From: Mediterraneibacter catenae
GTDB lineage: Bacteria > Bacillota > Clostridia > Lachnospirales > Lachnospiraceae
NCBI RefSeq assembly: GCF_008691045.1
Contig: NZ_VMSO01000003.1
Coordinates: 167,356 to 231,355 of the forward strand
Direction: 5' to 3'
DNA: 64,000 nucleotides
The notes beneath the pieces are model-generated. The model searched no databases. It was not told the DNA's origin and worked only from the letters and a program-made list of their open reading frames with translations. Positions 37,673 through 47,323 of this stretch are shown in pieces. Each line of letters begins with the position of its first letter. Within the stretch, counting starts at the first letter, position 1. Position numbers and translations under genes: made by a program.

Positions 37673-39145
37673 ATGAAGTTTTTACAGAAATTAGGTAAAT
37701 CTTTGATGCTCCCTGTTGCTTGTCTGCCTATCTGTGGTATCCTCATGGGTATCGGATACGCTCTGTGTCCGTCGACAATGCAGGGTGGAGAAGTAACAGG
37801 TATTATCCAGCAGATTGGTTACTATCTGGTGAAAGCAGGCGGTGCTCTGATTGATAACATGGCAATCCTGTTTGCAATTGGTATCGGTGTCGGTATGTCG
37901 GATGAAAATGACGGTACTGGCGGTCTGGCAGCCCTGGCTTCCTGGCTGATGATCACAAATCTGCTGGCGACAGCAAACGTGACAGTTATCATGCCGTCAA
38001 TCGCAGAGAATGCTGATGCTACACTTGCATTCGACAAGATTGCAAACCCGTTCATCGGTATCATCGCAGGTATTATCGGATCTATGTGCTACAACAAGTT
38101 TAAGAGCACAAAACTTCCGGACTGGCTGTCATTCTTCAGCGGCAAGCGCTGTGTAGCGATCATTGCAGGTGTTGTATCCATTCTTGTATCTGTTGTCCTG
38201 CTGTTTGTATGGCCGATCCTCTTCGGTGCGCTGGTTGCACTTGGTGAAGCGATCGTAAACCTGGACGCAATCGGAGCCGGACTGTATGCGTTCTTCAACA
38301 GACTGCTCATCCCGTTCGGTCTGCACCACGCACTGAATAACGTATTCTGGTTCGATACAATTGGCCTTGGCGACCTGACTCACTTCTGGGCAGGCGAGAC
38401 ATCAGCAGATGTAACATGGAGCCTTGGAATGTATATGTCAGGATTCTTCCCGTGTATGATGTTCGGTATCCCGGGTGCTGCTCTGGCTATGGTACACACA
38501 GCCAAGAGCAACAAGAAGAAAGTTGCTATCGGTCTCCTGAGTTCTGCAGCTATCGCAGCATTTGTCTGCGGTGTTACAGAGCCGTTCGAGTTCGGTTTCA
38601 TGTTCCTTGCACCGGTACTGTACGTGATCTATGCTCTGCTTTACGCAATTTTCACAGTGATCACAGTGCTGGTTGGATTCCGTGCAGGATTCAGTTTCTC
38701 GGCCGGACTTACTGACCTCGTATTCTCTGCTACCCTTCCGGCAGCAGCAAATACATGGATGATCATTCCGCTTGGTATTGCAGCATTTGTGGTATTCTAC
38801 ATCGTATTCCGTTTCGCGATCGTGAAATTCGATCTGAAGACACCGGGCCGTGAAGATGATGATGACACAGAGGCAGAAAAGAAAGTTGTTCTTTCCAATG
38901 ATAACTTCACAGAAGTGGCGAAGATTATTCTTGAAGGTGTCGGCGGAAAAGCAAACGTGACATCCATTGATAACTGTATTACAAGACTTCGCCTTGAGAT
39001 TAAGGATTACACAAAGGTTGATGAGAAGAAGATCAAATCTGCGGGAGTTGCAGGCGTGATCCGTCCGGGCAAGAACTCGGTACAGGTTATTGTTGGAACA
39101 AAAGTTCAGTTCGTTGCAGACGAATTCAAGAAACTCTGCAAATAA
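37673..39145 (+). CDS. nagE: PTS EIICB permease, probably N-acetylglucosamine-specific
   Basis: 490 residues: IIC membrane domain (about 1-375), an acidic linker (REDDDDTEAEKK) and a IIB domain (about 405-490) with phospho-Cys435 in SIDNCITRLRLE. The IIC portion has the glucose/GlcNAc-family LIPFGLHHALNNVFWF and FVCGVTEPFEFGFMFLAP. Specificity is inferred from nagA, nagB and the shared RAT control. AGGAGGG precedes the ATG. A REP-like palindrome lies 35 nt after the stop and may also end the transcript. Confidence 0.9.
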   Translation: MKFLQKLGKSLMLPVACLPICGILMGIGYALCPSTMQGGEVTGIIQQIGYYLVKAGGALIDNMAILFAIGIGVGMSDENDGTGGLAALASWLMITNLLATANVTVIMPSIAENADATLAFDKIANPFIGIIAGIIGSMCYNKFKSTKLPDWLSFFSGKRCVAIIAGVVSILVSVVLLFVWPILFGALVALGEAIVNLDAIGAGLYAFFNRLLIPFGLHHALNNVFWFDTIGLGDLTHFWAGETSADVTWSLGMYMSGFFPCMMFGIPGAALAMVHTAKSNKKKVAIGLLSSAAIAAFVCGVTEPFEFGFMFLAPVLYVIYALLYAIFTVITVLVGFRAGFSFSAGLTDLVFSATLPAAANTWMIIPLGIAAFVVFYIVFRFAIVKFDLKTPGREDDDDTEAEKKVVLSNDNFTEVAKIILEGVGGKANVTSIDNCITRLRLEIKDYTKVDEKKIKSAGVAGVIRPGKNSVQVIVGTKVQFVADEFKKLCK

Positions 39146-39180
39146 ATCCAAATTTAATATATAATCCCTTTTGAATGCGG

Positions 39181-39238
39181 TTGGGGACGTAGTAAAATCC
39201 GATTTTACTACGTCCCCAATCGTGTTTTACCCTGTCCC
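39181..39238 (-). repeat. REP-like bipartite palindromic element, copy 2 (inverted)
   Basis: 18-bp perfect inverted repeat TTGGGGACGTAGTAAAAT (39181-39198) and its complement (39202-39219), loop CCG, then a 10-nt gap and CCCTGTCCC (39230-39238). It is the reverse orientation of 33014-33072 with the same spacing. Confidence 0.85.
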
Positions 39239-39264
39239 TAAATGTGCTTTTAGAGAAATGATGC

Positions 39265-39293
39265 TTGACAAACCCCTGTGGATACGCTAATAT
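39265..39293 (+). promoter_or_regulatory. Promoter of the tyrS T-box transcript
   Basis: TTGACA (39265-39270), a 17-bp spacer and TAATAT (39288-39293). Confidence 0.82.
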
Positions 39294-39299
39294 CACCAT

Positions 39300-39573
39300 A
39301 TGATTTATCATGTAAAAAGCGGTGAAGGGAAGAAGTAGCAGTTATCGGAGAAGACAGAAAGCAGCCGGCAGATGAGAGGCGCGTGACACGTTATCTGTGA
39401 ATACATCTCGGAGCTCCGCACTGAAAGGCTTCATTACAGGGGGGGCTGAGTAGGATGCGGCGGACTGGCACTCGTTATTGTGCTGAATGAGACCGGAATA
39501 GGAATTCCGGTGAATTAAGGTGGTACCACGGTTAATTATTCGTCCTTATTGCGAGAGCAGTAAGGACGTTTTT
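39300..39573 (+). promoter_or_regulatory. T-box riboswitch, tyrosine-specific
   Basis: Core AAGGTGGTACCACGG at 39517-39531. The specifier region reads GTGAATACATCTCGGAGCTC, with TAC (Tyr) at 39402-39404, matching the downstream tyrS. The terminator is CGTCCTTA (39541-39548) with TAAGGACG (39561-39568), then TTTTTG. About 90 nt of spacer remain before tyrS. Expected to permit read-through when tRNA-Tyr is uncharged. Confidence 0.94.
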
Positions 39574-39663
39574 GTTATTTCGACAAGCCGAAGTCCGGGC
39601 TTGTCCGAGACCTTGGCGACCGCTTGTAAAGTGTTTGATTATACGCAAAGGAGAAGTGGAAAG

Positions 39664-40887
39664 ATGGGAATTTATGAAGAGCTTCAGGCGCGCGGCCTGA
39701 TTGCCCAGGTTACAGATGAAGAGGGAATCAGAGAACTTGTAAACAATGGGAAAGCGGTATTTTATATCGGATTTGATCCGACTGCGGACAGCCTTCATGT
39801 AGGGCATTTTATGGCGCTGTGTCTGATGAAACGTCTGCAGGAGGCGGGAAATAAACCGATAGCACTGATCGGAGGAGGAACAGGTTATATCGGTGATCCG
39901 TCGGGGAGAACGGATATGAGGAGCATGATGACTCCGGAGCAGATTCAGCATAACTGTGACTGCTTCAAAAAGCAGATGAGCAAGTTTATTGATTTTTCAG
40001 AAGGAAAAGCACTTATGGTAAACAATGCGGACTGGCTGCTTGACCTGAATTATATCGAGCTGCTCCGTGAAGTCGGTCCTCATTTCTCTGTAAACCGTAT
40101 GCTGACGGCAGAGTGCTATAAGCAGAGAATGGAGAGAGGCTTAAGTTTCCTTGAATTTAACTATATGATCATGCAGGCGTATGATTTCTATGCGCTGTTC
40201 CAGAAATACGGCTGCAATCTGCAGTTCGGCGGGGATGACCAGTGGAGCAACATGCTGGCAGGAACAGAACTGATCCGCCGCAAGCTCGGGAAAGACGCCG
40301 GAGCTATGACGATTACCCTGCTTCTGAATTCTGAAGGAAAGAAAATGGGCAAGACGCAGTCAGGCGCGGTATGGCTTGATCCGGAGAAAACATCTCCGTT
40401 CGAATTCTATCAGTACTGGAGAAATGTAGCTGACGCTGATGTGTTGAAATGCATCCGCATGCTGACATTCCTCCCACTGGAGGAGATCGACAAGATGGAT
40501 TCCTGGGAAGGAGCACAGCTCAATACTGCAAAAGAGATCCTTGCCTACGAGCTGACAAAACTGGTGCACGGCGAGGAAGAAGCGAAGAAAGCGCAGGAGA
40601 GCGCGCGTGCACTCTTCAGTAAAGGAAATGCGGCTGAGATGCCGACGACAGAGCTGACAGAGGATGATTTTGTAGACGGAAACATCGATATCCTGACTAT
40701 GCTGGTAAGAGCAGGACTTGTACCATCGAAATCCGAAGCAAGACGCGCGGTGCAGCAGGGAGGAACTTCGATTGATGGTGAAAAGATCACAGATATCAAA
40801 GCTCTGTTTGAAAAAGAAGAATTTACAGGAGAAGGGATCATCCTGAAAAAAGGAAAGAAGAACTTCCATAGACTGATCATGAAATAG
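39664..40887 (+). CDS. tyrS: Tyrosyl-tRNA synthetase
   Basis: 407 residues from ATG 39664 ([12 protein letters not shown]), with AAAGGAGAAG upstream; the ORF is open from 39520 only because it crosses the T-box terminator. Class I motifs HVGH (45-48) and KMGKT (about 227-231) bind [29 protein letters not shown] is the Tyr/tRNA site. The C-terminal S4 domain ([21 protein letters not shown]) contacts tRNA. This is the TyrRS-S type usual in Firmicutes. Confidence 0.97.
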   Translation: MGIYEELQARGLIAQVTDEEGIRELVNNGKAVFYIGFDPTADSLHVGHFMALCLMKRLQEAGNKPIALIGGGTGYIGDPSGRTDMRSMMTPEQIQHNCDCFKKQMSKFIDFSEGKALMVNNADWLLDLNYIELLREVGPHFSVNRMLTAECYKQRMERGLSFLEFNYMIMQAYDFYALFQKYGCNLQFGGDDQWSNMLAGTELIRRKLGKDAGAMTITLLLNSEGKKMGKTQSGAVWLDPEKTSPFEFYQYWRNVADADVLKCIRMLTFLPLEEIDKMDSWEGAQLNTAKEILAYELTKLVHGEEEAKKAQESARALFSKGNAAEMPTTELTEDDFVDGNIDILTMLVRAGLVPSKSEARRAVQQGGTSIDGEKITDIKALFEKEEFTGEGIILKKGKKNFHRLIMK

Positions 40888-40918
40888 AGTTTCACGAGAA
40901 TGATTACGTGATGCAGCG

Positions 40919-40956
40919 ACGGGGCGCATCTGCTTATTTAAGCGGCGTCCCGTTTT
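40919..40956 (+). terminator. tyrS terminator
   Basis: ACGGGGCGC (40919-40927) pairs with GCGTCCCGT (40945-40953, one G-U), then TTTGT. Confidence 0.85.
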
Positions 40957-40994
40957 GTAAATTGACCGGGGATTAAATGAAGGGAGGAAACAAA

Positions 40995-42224
40995 GTGGGC
41001 TTGAATCAGACGCCGATGTCCGAGAGGACACATATCGGCTTTTTTGGAAAGCGTAATGCGGGGAAGTCCAGTGTTATGAACGCGGTGACGGGACAGGAAC
41101 TTGCGGTAGTGTCAGATGTCAAAGGGACTACAACTGATCCGGTGTATAAATCTATGGAGCTCCTGCCGCTGGGGCCGGTAGTCATGATGGATACGCCGGG
41201 GATTGATGATGAAGGTGAGCTTGGGAGTATGCGCGTCAGGAAGAGCTATCAGGTCCTCAACAAGACGGATGCCGCGGTTCTTGTGATCGACGGTACGGTC
41301 GGGGCGTCAGCAGAGGATGAGACTCTGCTGGAGAGGATCAGGAAAAAGAATATCCCGTTCATCGTAGTTATTAATAAGAAGGAACTGGCGGATACAGCGG
41401 TGGAGGAAGCGGTAAAAAGGAGACTGACACTGGACGATGGACAGCTGGCGCTGGTAAGCGCTGCGACCGGAGAGGGAATCCATGAGCTGAAAGAACGGAT
41501 CGCTTCGATCGCGCGCGTGGAAGAGCCGGAAAAGTATCTTGTCAGGGATCTCCTTGAACCGTCAGATGTAGCGGTGCTTGTGGTTCCTATTGATTCTGCC
41601 GCTCCCAAGGGCAGGCTGATCCTGCCCCAGCAGCAGACAATCCGCGATATCCTCGAGGCGGATGCGGTCTCAGTGGTCGTAAAAGAGAACGGGGTTAAAA
41701 ATGCGCTTGGGCAATTAAATAAGAAACCGAAGATGGTCATCACGGACAGTCAGGTGTTCGCACAGGTCGCGGCTGATACGCCGGAGGATATCCAGCTGAC
41801 TTCTTTCTCTATATTAATGGCCAGGTATAAGGGGAATCTTGAGCAGGCCGTGCGCGGGGTGACTGCACTGGACGGACTGGAAGACGGCGATATGGTGCTT
41901 ATCAGTGAAGGGTGCACCCATCACAGACAGTGCGATGATATTGGAACTGTAAAGATCCCGAGATGGATCAGGGAGTATACAGGGAAGGATGTGCAGATAG
42001 TTACGAGTTCCGGAACTGAATTTCCAGATGATCTGAAAAAGTATAAGCTGATCATCCACTGTGGAGGCTGTATGCTTAATGAGCGGGAGATGAAATACCG
42101 TCTGAGCTGCGCAGCTGATCAGGGAGTGCCGATGACAAATTACGGGATCATGATCGCGTATGTGAAAGGGATACTGAAAAGAAGTGTTCAAGTCTTTCCC
42201 GACATCTCCGTACTTTTGGGATGA
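40995..42224 (+). CDS. hydF: [FeFe]-hydrogenase H-cluster maturation GTPase HydF
   Basis: Scaffold that assembles the 2Fe subcluster of [FeFe] hydrogenase with HydE and HydG. GTPase P-loop GKRNAGKSS (19-27), switch GTTTDPVYK, DTPGIDD and NKKE. The C-terminal cluster domain has CTHHRQCDDIGTVKIPRW and IHCGGCMLNEREM, giving the HxH...HCxxC ligand pattern. I choose GTG 40995 (MGLNQTPMSE), which matches the usual HydF start and has GGGAGG 8 nt upstream; ATG 40977 would put that site inside the gene. hydE and hydG must be elsewhere. Confidence 0.94.
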   Translation: MGLNQTPMSERTHIGFFGKRNAGKSSVMNAVTGQELAVVSDVKGTTTDPVYKSMELLPLGPVVMMDTPGIDDEGELGSMRVRKSYQVLNKTDAAVLVIDGTVGASAEDETLLERIRKKNIPFIVVINKKELADTAVEEAVKRRLTLDDGQLALVSAATGEGIHELKERIASIARVEEPEKYLVRDLLEPSDVAVLVVPIDSAAPKGRLILPQQQTIRDILEADAVSVVVKENGVKNALGQLNKKPKMVITDSQVFAQVAADTPEDIQLTSFSILMARYKGNLEQAVRGVTALDGLEDGDMVLISEGCTHHRQCDDIGTVKIPRWIREYTGKDVQIVTSSGTEFPDDLKKYKLIIHCGGCMLNEREMKYRLSCAADQGVPMTNYGIMIAYVKGILKRSVQVFPDISVLLG

Positions 42225-42287
42225 GAGCCGGATTTCACAGGCATATGCTTTTAGAGAAGCGGCGAGAAGAAAGAGATTATAAAGAAA

Positions 42288-42327
42288 ACCGGCAGCACTG
42301 GGATGTCAGATCAACAGGGCTGCCGGT
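42288..42327 (-). terminator. Terminator of the minus-strand coiled-coil gene
   Basis: ACCGGCAGC/GCTGCCGGT (42288-42296, 42319-42327). On the minus strand TTTTCTTT follows. It may also slow convergent transcription from hydF. Confidence 0.85.
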
Positions 42328-42333
42328 ATGGAT

Positions 42334-43059
42334 CTATATAATATGTAACATATTCAGCACAAACAGGATCAGAACGATCGGTGATGAAATGCTGCTGATC
42401 ACAAACAGTGCGAACTTGAATCCTTCCAGCCGTTCGAATTTACGATACTGTTCTTTTACTTTTGAGCTGTAATCATGCAGCACCTGAGTGGCTTCGCTGA
42501 CCTTTGCCAGTTCTTTGTCGCAGGAATCTTTGACATTTCCCTGAATAGACTGGGCCAGAGCGAGTGTAAGTCTCTGGATTTCTTTGTCGATGCGTGCGTC
42601 GAGAGATGCGCTGGTCTTTTTCAACCTGTGGGCCAGAGCTTTAATTGTATCGAGCTGCTGATTTACTGCTGTATTGTTTTCAAGTACAAGAGTATGGATA
42701 AGTTTTTCATATTCACTGTAGTGTTCTTTGTAGCTGTCCATGAGACGGACCAGTTCGGCGGACTCGGCTTTTGCGAGTGCAAGCTCGCTGTCCGCCTTGC
42801 GCAGATCTGAGAGATATCTCAGGTAATTGCTCTGATTGATTTTTACTTCGGCGTTTGCCTCTGCATCGAAATCGTCATCCAGATTTTCCGGCGCCCCCAG
42901 GCTGTCCGGCTCTTCGAAGAGTTCCGGAGCGATTGCTTCGCGGCTGTGAAGCGGAAACTCTGTAGTTGCACCGCTGTTTTTGTTGAATTGAGAATCAGAC
43001 AGGTCGATGATAGAATTGTCGTTTTTGTACATAATTGTGTTATCGTTTGATACTCCCAT
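42334..43059 (-). CDS. Tail-anchored coiled-coil protein of unknown function
   Basis: 241 residues. Polar, acidic N-terminus (1-75). A long helical coiled-coil part follows (about 78-210, many Ala/Leu/Glu/Lys heptads, such as LRKADSELALAKAESAELVRLMD). A single C-terminal hydrophobic helix (about 216-240, FALFVISSISSPIVLILFVLNML) probably anchors it in the membrane with the bulk in the cytosol. No enzyme motif is visible. AAGGGG precedes the ATG. It sits alone, convergent with hydF and divergent from the S10 operon. The layout recalls cell-division or envelope scaffold proteins, which is only a guess. Confidence 0.7.
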   Translation of the reverse strand: MGVSNDNTIMYKNDNSIIDLSDSQFNKNSGATTEFPLHSREAIAPELFEEPDSLGAPENLDDDFDAEANAEVKINQSNYLRYLSDLRKADSELALAKAESAELVRLMDSYKEHYSEYEKLIHTLVLENNTAVNQQLDTIKALAHRLKKTSASLDARIDKEIQRLTLALAQSIQGNVKDSCDKELAKVSEATQVLHDYSSKVKEQYRKFERLEGFKFALFVISSISSPIVLILFVLNMLHII

Positions 43060-43209
43060 AATAATTTACCCCTTGTCATTTGTACTACCTTATTAACTGC
43101 AGAATCGCCAGAAAATGGCAATAACTGTATCTACATTATATTAGACATGTATAACTTTCGCAACATATAAAATTGTATTGAAAAAAATACATTATTTCTT
43201 AAAAACCTC

Positions 43210-43238
43210 TTGAAATAAATCCAACTATCGGATATACT
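43210..43238 (+). promoter_or_regulatory. Promoter of the S10 ribosomal operon
   Basis: TTGAAA (43210-43215), a 17-bp spacer and TATACT (43233-43238). The transcript has a leader of about 275 nt. Confidence 0.82.
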
Positions 43239-43245
43239 GAAAAAG

Positions 43246-43508
43246 CTGTGACATGATAGCGATGAAGCGTGAGGTTGCTGCCGGAGCGAAAAGATAAGCG
43301 AAAGCAGGTTTTCCGTGGAGCGAATGTCAAGTTAGGAAACTGGCGACAAGTCACTGTACGAATCACAACAGTATCTCGTTTTTTGTGTGCAGAAAAAGTC
43401 TGCCGCATGAGTTGAAGAAAGCGAGAGCGCCGTGTATGTTTCTCACGACACACACGGGAGAGTGTACAGTCACCGCTTGTCGTACTGAGTTACAAGTACG
43501 AAAAGGAG
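43246..43508 (+). ncRNA. Structured leader of the S10 operon (candidate autoregulatory RNA)
   Basis: Noncoding. Stems seen: GCAGA/TCTGC (43389-43393, 43399-43403), CCGTGT/ACACGG (43430-43435, 43452-43457) and CGTACT/AGTACG (43481-43486, 43495-43500); the last stem touches the rpsJ ribosome site AAAAGGAGG. I recall similar leaders before rpsJ in other Lachnospiraceae. In gammaproteobacteria L4 represses this operon through its leader; a comparable loop here is inference. Confidence 0.6.
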
Positions 43509-43520
43509 GCGACTTTTTTT

Positions 43521-43838
43521 ATGGCAAGTCAAGTAATGAGAATCACACTGAAAGCGTATGATCACCAGCTGGTTGATGCATCCGCAAAGAAAATCATCGA
43601 AACTGTAAAAAAGAACGGTTCACAGGTGAGCGGACCGGTGCCGCTGCCGACTAAGAAAGAGGTAGTGACAATTCTGAGAGCTGTACACAAGTACAAAGAC
43701 TCCAGAGAGCAGTTTGAGCAGAGAACTCATAAAAGACTGATCGATATCATCACACCGACACAGAAGACGGTTGATGCACTTTCCAGACTGGAAATGCCGG
43801 CAGGTGTGTACATTGATATCAAAATGAAGTCCAAATAA
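43521..43838 (+). CDS. rpsJ: 30S ribosomal protein S10
   Basis: 105 residues; also the NusE partner of NusB in antitermination. [29 protein letters not shown] and HKRLIDI are typical. The ATG at 43521 gives three or four residues before the usual MRITLKAYD; the in-frame ATG at 43536 would match other S10 lengths (100 aa), but AAAAGGAGG fits the first. First gene of the ribosomal superoperon. Confidence 0.97.
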   Translation: MASQVMRITLKAYDHQLVDASAKKIIETVKKNGSQVSGPVPLPTKKEVVTILRAVHKYKDSREQFEQRTHKRLIDIITPTQKTVDALSRLEMPAGVYIDIKMKSK

Positions 43839-43928
43839 TACGGACAGCTACATTATTAAAACAGTAACGTCCTAACATTTAGGATGAGCGCATAAGCGCT
43901 CCGCTGTAAATCACAGGAGGTAATCATA

Positions 43929-44612
43929 ATGAAGAAAGCTATTTTGGCTACAAAAGTTGGAATGACTCAGATCTTCAATAACGAAGACGGAGTACTGATT
44001 CCGGTAACAGTTCTGCAGGCTGGTCCTTGTGTAGTAACACAGGTTAAGACAGTTGAGAACGATGGCTACAGCGCTGTACAGGTTGGTTTTGTTGACAAGA
44101 AAGAGAAGATCGTCACAAAAGACGGCAGCGGAAAGAAAGCAGTTGCACACAGAAACGGTGTGACAAAAGCTGAGAAAGGCCACTTTGACAAAGCAGGCGT
44201 ATCCGGAAAGAGATATGTAAAAGAGTTCAGATTTGACAATGCAGAGGAATATGCTCTTGCTCAGGAGATCAAAGCTGACATCTTCGCAGAGGGTGATCAC
44301 ATCGATGCGACAGCAATCTCCAAAGGTAAAGGTTTCCAGGGTGCGATCAAGCGCCACGGACAGAGCAGAGGACCTATGACACACGGTTCCAAGTTCCATC
44401 GTCACGCTGGTTCTAACGGTGCTGCATCTGATCCGAGCAAGGTGTTCAAAGGAAAGAAAATGCCTGGACAGATGGGTAACAAGAAGATCACAGTTCAGAA
44501 TCTCGAGGTCGTAAGAGTTGACGCAGAGAACAACCTTCTCCTTGTAAAAGGTTCTGTGCCGGGACCGAAGAAATGCCTCGTAACGATCAAAGAATCCGTT
44601 AAGAGCTGCTAA
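43929..44612 (+). CDS. rplC: 50S ribosomal protein L3
   Basis: 227 residues, starts [16 protein letters not shown]. The peptidyl-transferase-near loop has [35 protein letters not shown] precedes the ATG. Early-assembly protein of the large subunit. The 90-nt spacer from rpsJ has no clear motif. Confidence 0.97.
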   Translation: MKKAILATKVGMTQIFNNEDGVLIPVTVLQAGPCVVTQVKTVENDGYSAVQVGFVDKKEKIVTKDGSGKKAVAHRNGVTKAEKGHFDKAGVSGKRYVKEFRFDNAEEYALAQEIKADIFAEGDHIDATAISKGKGFQGAIKRHGQSRGPMTHGSKFHRHAGSNGAASDPSKVFKGKKMPGQMGNKKITVQNLEVVRVDAENNLLLVKGSVPGPKKCLVTIKESVKSC

Positions 44613-44642
44613 GGGTGACAATAAGAAAGGAGGAACACACAG

Positions 44643-45263
44643 ATGGCAAAAGTATCTGTTTACAATATCGAAGGTAAAGAAGTTGATACCATCGAACTGA
44701 ATGATGCTGTATTCGGTGTTGAGGTAAACGAGCACCTTGTACACATGGCAGTTGTAAATCAGCTTGCAAACAATCGTCAGGGAACACAGAAAGCTAAGAC
44801 ACGTTCTGAAGTTTCCGGCGGCGGAAGAAAACCGTGGAGACAGAAAGGAACAGGTCATGCAAGACAGGGTTCAACAAGAGCTCCGCAGTGGACAGGCGGC
44901 GGCGTAGTATTCGCTCCGGTTCCGAGAGATTACTCTTTCAAGATGAACAAGAAAGAGAAGAGAGCGGCTCTCAAATCCGCACTTACTTCCAGAGTGGAAG
45001 AAAACAAATTCATCGTAGTTGATGAACTGAAATTTGACGAGATCAAGACAAAGAACTTCCAGAACGTTCTGAATAACCTGAACGTGAACAAAGCTCTTGT
45101 AGTGCTGGAAGACGGAAATACAAATGTTGAGATCTCCGCTAAGAACATCCCGGATGTCAAGACAGCTCGTACAAATACGATCAATGTATATGATGTCCTG
45201 AAATACAACACAGTTATCGCAACGAAAGCTGCTGTTGCTGCAATCGAGGAGGTGTACGCATAA
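44643..45263 (+). CDS. rplD: 50S ribosomal protein L4
   Basis: 206 residues. The exit-tunnel loop [24 protein letters not shown] is present; macrolide resistance changes map here and it reads as wild type. L4 autoregulates the S10 operon in E. coli, so it is the prime candidate ligand for the rpsJ leader. AAAGGAGG upstream. The stop overlaps the rplW start by one base (TAATG). Confidence 0.97.
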   Translation: MAKVSVYNIEGKEVDTIELNDAVFGVEVNEHLVHMAVVNQLANNRQGTQKAKTRSEVSGGGRKPWRQKGTGHARQGSTRAPQWTGGGVVFAPVPRDYSFKMNKKEKRAALKSALTSRVEENKFIVVDELKFDEIKTKNFQNVLNNLNVNKALVVLEDGNTNVEISAKNIPDVKTARTNTINVYDVLKYNTVIATKAAVAAIEEVYA

Positions 45264-45562
45264 TGGCAAACGTTCAGTATTATGATGTAATCCTTAAACC
45301 GGTCATCACAGAGAAGAGCATGGATCTGATGGCTGACAAGAAATATACATTCCTTGTACACACAGAGGCTACAAAGAATCAGATCAAAGAAGCTGTTGAG
45401 AAAATGTTCGAAGGAACAAAGGTAAAGAGTGTCAACACAATGAACCTTGACGGAAAGAACAAGAGACGTGGTATGACATTCGGTAAGACAGCTAAGACGA
45501 AGAAAGCAATTGTACAGCTTACAGAGGACAGCAAAGACATCGAGATCTTTGAGGGTCTGTAG
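45263..45562 (+). CDS. rplW: 50S ribosomal protein L23
   Basis: 99 residues. [14 protein letters not shown] start and the [21 protein letters not shown] segment are typical. L23 lines the exit tunnel and docks trigger factor and SRP. Translationally coupled to rplD. An unusually long 183-nt spacer follows before rplB, with GC-rich sequence of unknown role. Confidence 0.97.
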   Translation: MANVQYYDVILKPVITEKSMDLMADKKYTFLVHTEATKNQIKEAVEKMFEGTKVKSVNTMNLDGKNKRRGMTFGKTAKTKKAIVQLTEDSKDIEIFEGL

Positions 45563-45745
45563 ACTTAACGAGAGCAAGTCGAAGACGCAGGTCGAGTTTT
45601 AGTCGGGACCCGTTCGCGGAGCTTGGCGAGGTCTTTTCGAGCCTAGCACAGCGAACTGTAAATCCTTTGATGAAACTTTACCGATCAACCTATATGCATA
45701 AAAGCATGATAACAAATAATCGCAGTAACGAAAGGAGAGAAAGTA

Positions 45746-46588
45746 ATGGGAATCAAAACTTATAACCCATATACACCTTCCAGAAGACAGATGACAGGTT
45801 CTGATTTCTCTGAGATCACAAAGACAACTCCTGAGAAATCCCTCCTGGAATCCAAGAAAAGAAAAGCAGGCCGCAACGCACAGGGTAAGATCACTGTAAG
45901 ACACCGTGGCGGCGGAGCTAAGAAGAAATATAGAATCGTAGACTTCAAGAGAAAGAAAGACGGAATCCCGGCAACTGTAATCGGTATCGAGTACGATCCG
46001 AACAGAAGCGCGAACATCGCTCTGATCTGCTATGCAGACGGCGAGAAAGCATATATTCTTGCTCCTGAAGGACTGACAGACGGCATGACCGTTATGAACG
46101 GACCGGAAGCAGAGGTACATGTAGGAAACTGCCTGCCGCTTTCTGAAATCCCGGTTGGTACGCAGGTACACAACATTGAGCTTTATCCTGGAAAAGGCGG
46201 ACAGCTTGTACGCTCTGCCGGAAACAGTGCACAGCTCATGGCAAAAGAAGGTAAATACGCAACATTGAGACTTCCGTCAGGTGAGATGAGAATGGTTCCG
46301 ATTATCTGCCGCGCATCAGTAGGTGTGGTAGGAAACGGAGAGCACAACCTGATCAACATTGGTAAAGCAGGACGTAAACGTCACATGGGTATCCGTCCGA
46401 CAGTCCGCGGTTCTGTTATGAACCCGAATGACCATCCGCACGGTGGTGGTGAAGGTAAGACCGGTATCGGACGCCCGGGTCCGTGTACTCCGTGGGGTAA
46501 ACCGGCACTTGGCCTTAAGACCCGCAAGAAGAAAAAAGCTTCCAATAAGCTGATCGTAAGAAGAAGAGATGGTAAAGCGATTAAATAA
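45746..46588 (+). CDS. rplB: 50S ribosomal protein L2
   Basis: 280 residues; required for subunit joining and peptidyl transfer. [32 protein letters not shown]-like [13 protein letters not shown], and the invariant [30 protein letters not shown] with the catalytic-region His are all present. AAAGGAGAG upstream. Confidence 0.97.
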   Translation: MGIKTYNPYTPSRRQMTGSDFSEITKTTPEKSLLESKKRKAGRNAQGKITVRHRGGGAKKKYRIVDFKRKKDGIPATVIGIEYDPNRSANIALICYADGEKAYILAPEGLTDGMTVMNGPEAEVHVGNCLPLSEIPVGTQVHNIELYPGKGGQLVRSAGNSAQLMAKEGKYATLRLPSGEMRMVPIICRASVGVVGNGEHNLINIGKAGRKRHMGIRPTVRGSVMNPNDHPHGGGEGKTGIGRPGPCTPWGKPALGLKTRKKKKASNKLIVRRRDGKAIK

Positions 46589-46614
46589 TCAGATTCACAA
46601 GGAGGTTAGAACCT

Positions 46615-46896
46615 ATGGCTCGCTCACTTAAAAAAGGACCATTTGCAGACGAACATTTACTGAAAAAAGTAGACGCTATGAATGCATCTGGTGATAAATC
46701 AGTTATTAAGACATGGTCACGCCGTTCTACAATCTTCCCGTCATTTGTCGGTCACACATTTGCCGTACATGACGGAAGAAGACATGTACCGGTATATGTT
46801 ACTGAGGACATGGTAGGACACAAACTCGGTGAGTTCGTTGCGACAAGAACTTACAGAGGACATGGAAAAGACGAGAAGAAATCTAAAGTCAGATAA
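46615..46896 (+). CDS. rpsS: 30S ribosomal protein S19
   Basis: 93 residues, starts [32 protein letters not shown] and [15 protein letters not shown] are diagnostic. Head protein that pairs with S13. AAGGAGG upstream. Confidence 0.97.
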   Translation: MARSLKKGPFADEHLLKKVDAMNASGDKSVIKTWSRRSTIFPSFVGHTFAVHDGRRHVPVYVTEDMVGHKLGEFVATRTYRGHGKDEKKSKVR

Positions 46897-46927
46897 GATT
46901 CGTATATTTTGAAAGGAGGGTTCATCC

Positions 46928-47314
46928 ATGGCAAAAGGACATAGATCCCAGATCAAGAGAGAAAGAAACGAGCAGAGAGATACAAGACCTTCAGCCAAGA
47001 TCTCTTACGCAAGAGTATCTGTTCAGAAGGCATGCTACGTTCTTGATGCCATCAGAGGAAAGGATGTAACAACAGCACTCGGTATCTTAGCTTACAATCC
47101 GAGATATGCTTCTACAGTGATAGAGAAACTGCTGAAATCAGCGATCGCGAACGCTGAGAACAACAACGGTATGAGCGTCGACAACCTTTACATCGAGGAG
47201 TGCTACGCAAATAAAGGACCGACAATGAAGAGAATCAGACCGAGAGCACAGGGCAGGGCTTACAGGATCGAGAAGAGAATGAGCCACATCACAATCGTGC
47301 TGAATGAAAGATAG
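46928..47314 (+). CDS. rplV: 50S ribosomal protein L22
   Basis: 128 residues. Tunnel-lining protein; the beta-hairpin reads YANKGPTMKRIRPRAQGRAYRI. The N-terminal extension (about 15 basic residues) is slightly longer than in Bacillus. AAAGGAGGG upstream. Confidence 0.97.
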   Translation: MAKGHRSQIKRERNEQRDTRPSAKISYARVSVQKACYVLDAIRGKDVTTALGILAYNPRYASTVIEKLLKSAIANAENNNGMSVDNLYIEECYANKGPTMKRIRPRAQGRAYRIEKRMSHITIVLNER

Positions 47315-47323
47315 GAGGGCATT

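Noticed and set aside
43911..44858. 315-codon minus-strand frame opposite rplC and rplD
   Set aside because: It spans two certain ribosomal genes and has an unusual Cys/Ser/Phe-rich composition typical of antisense reading.
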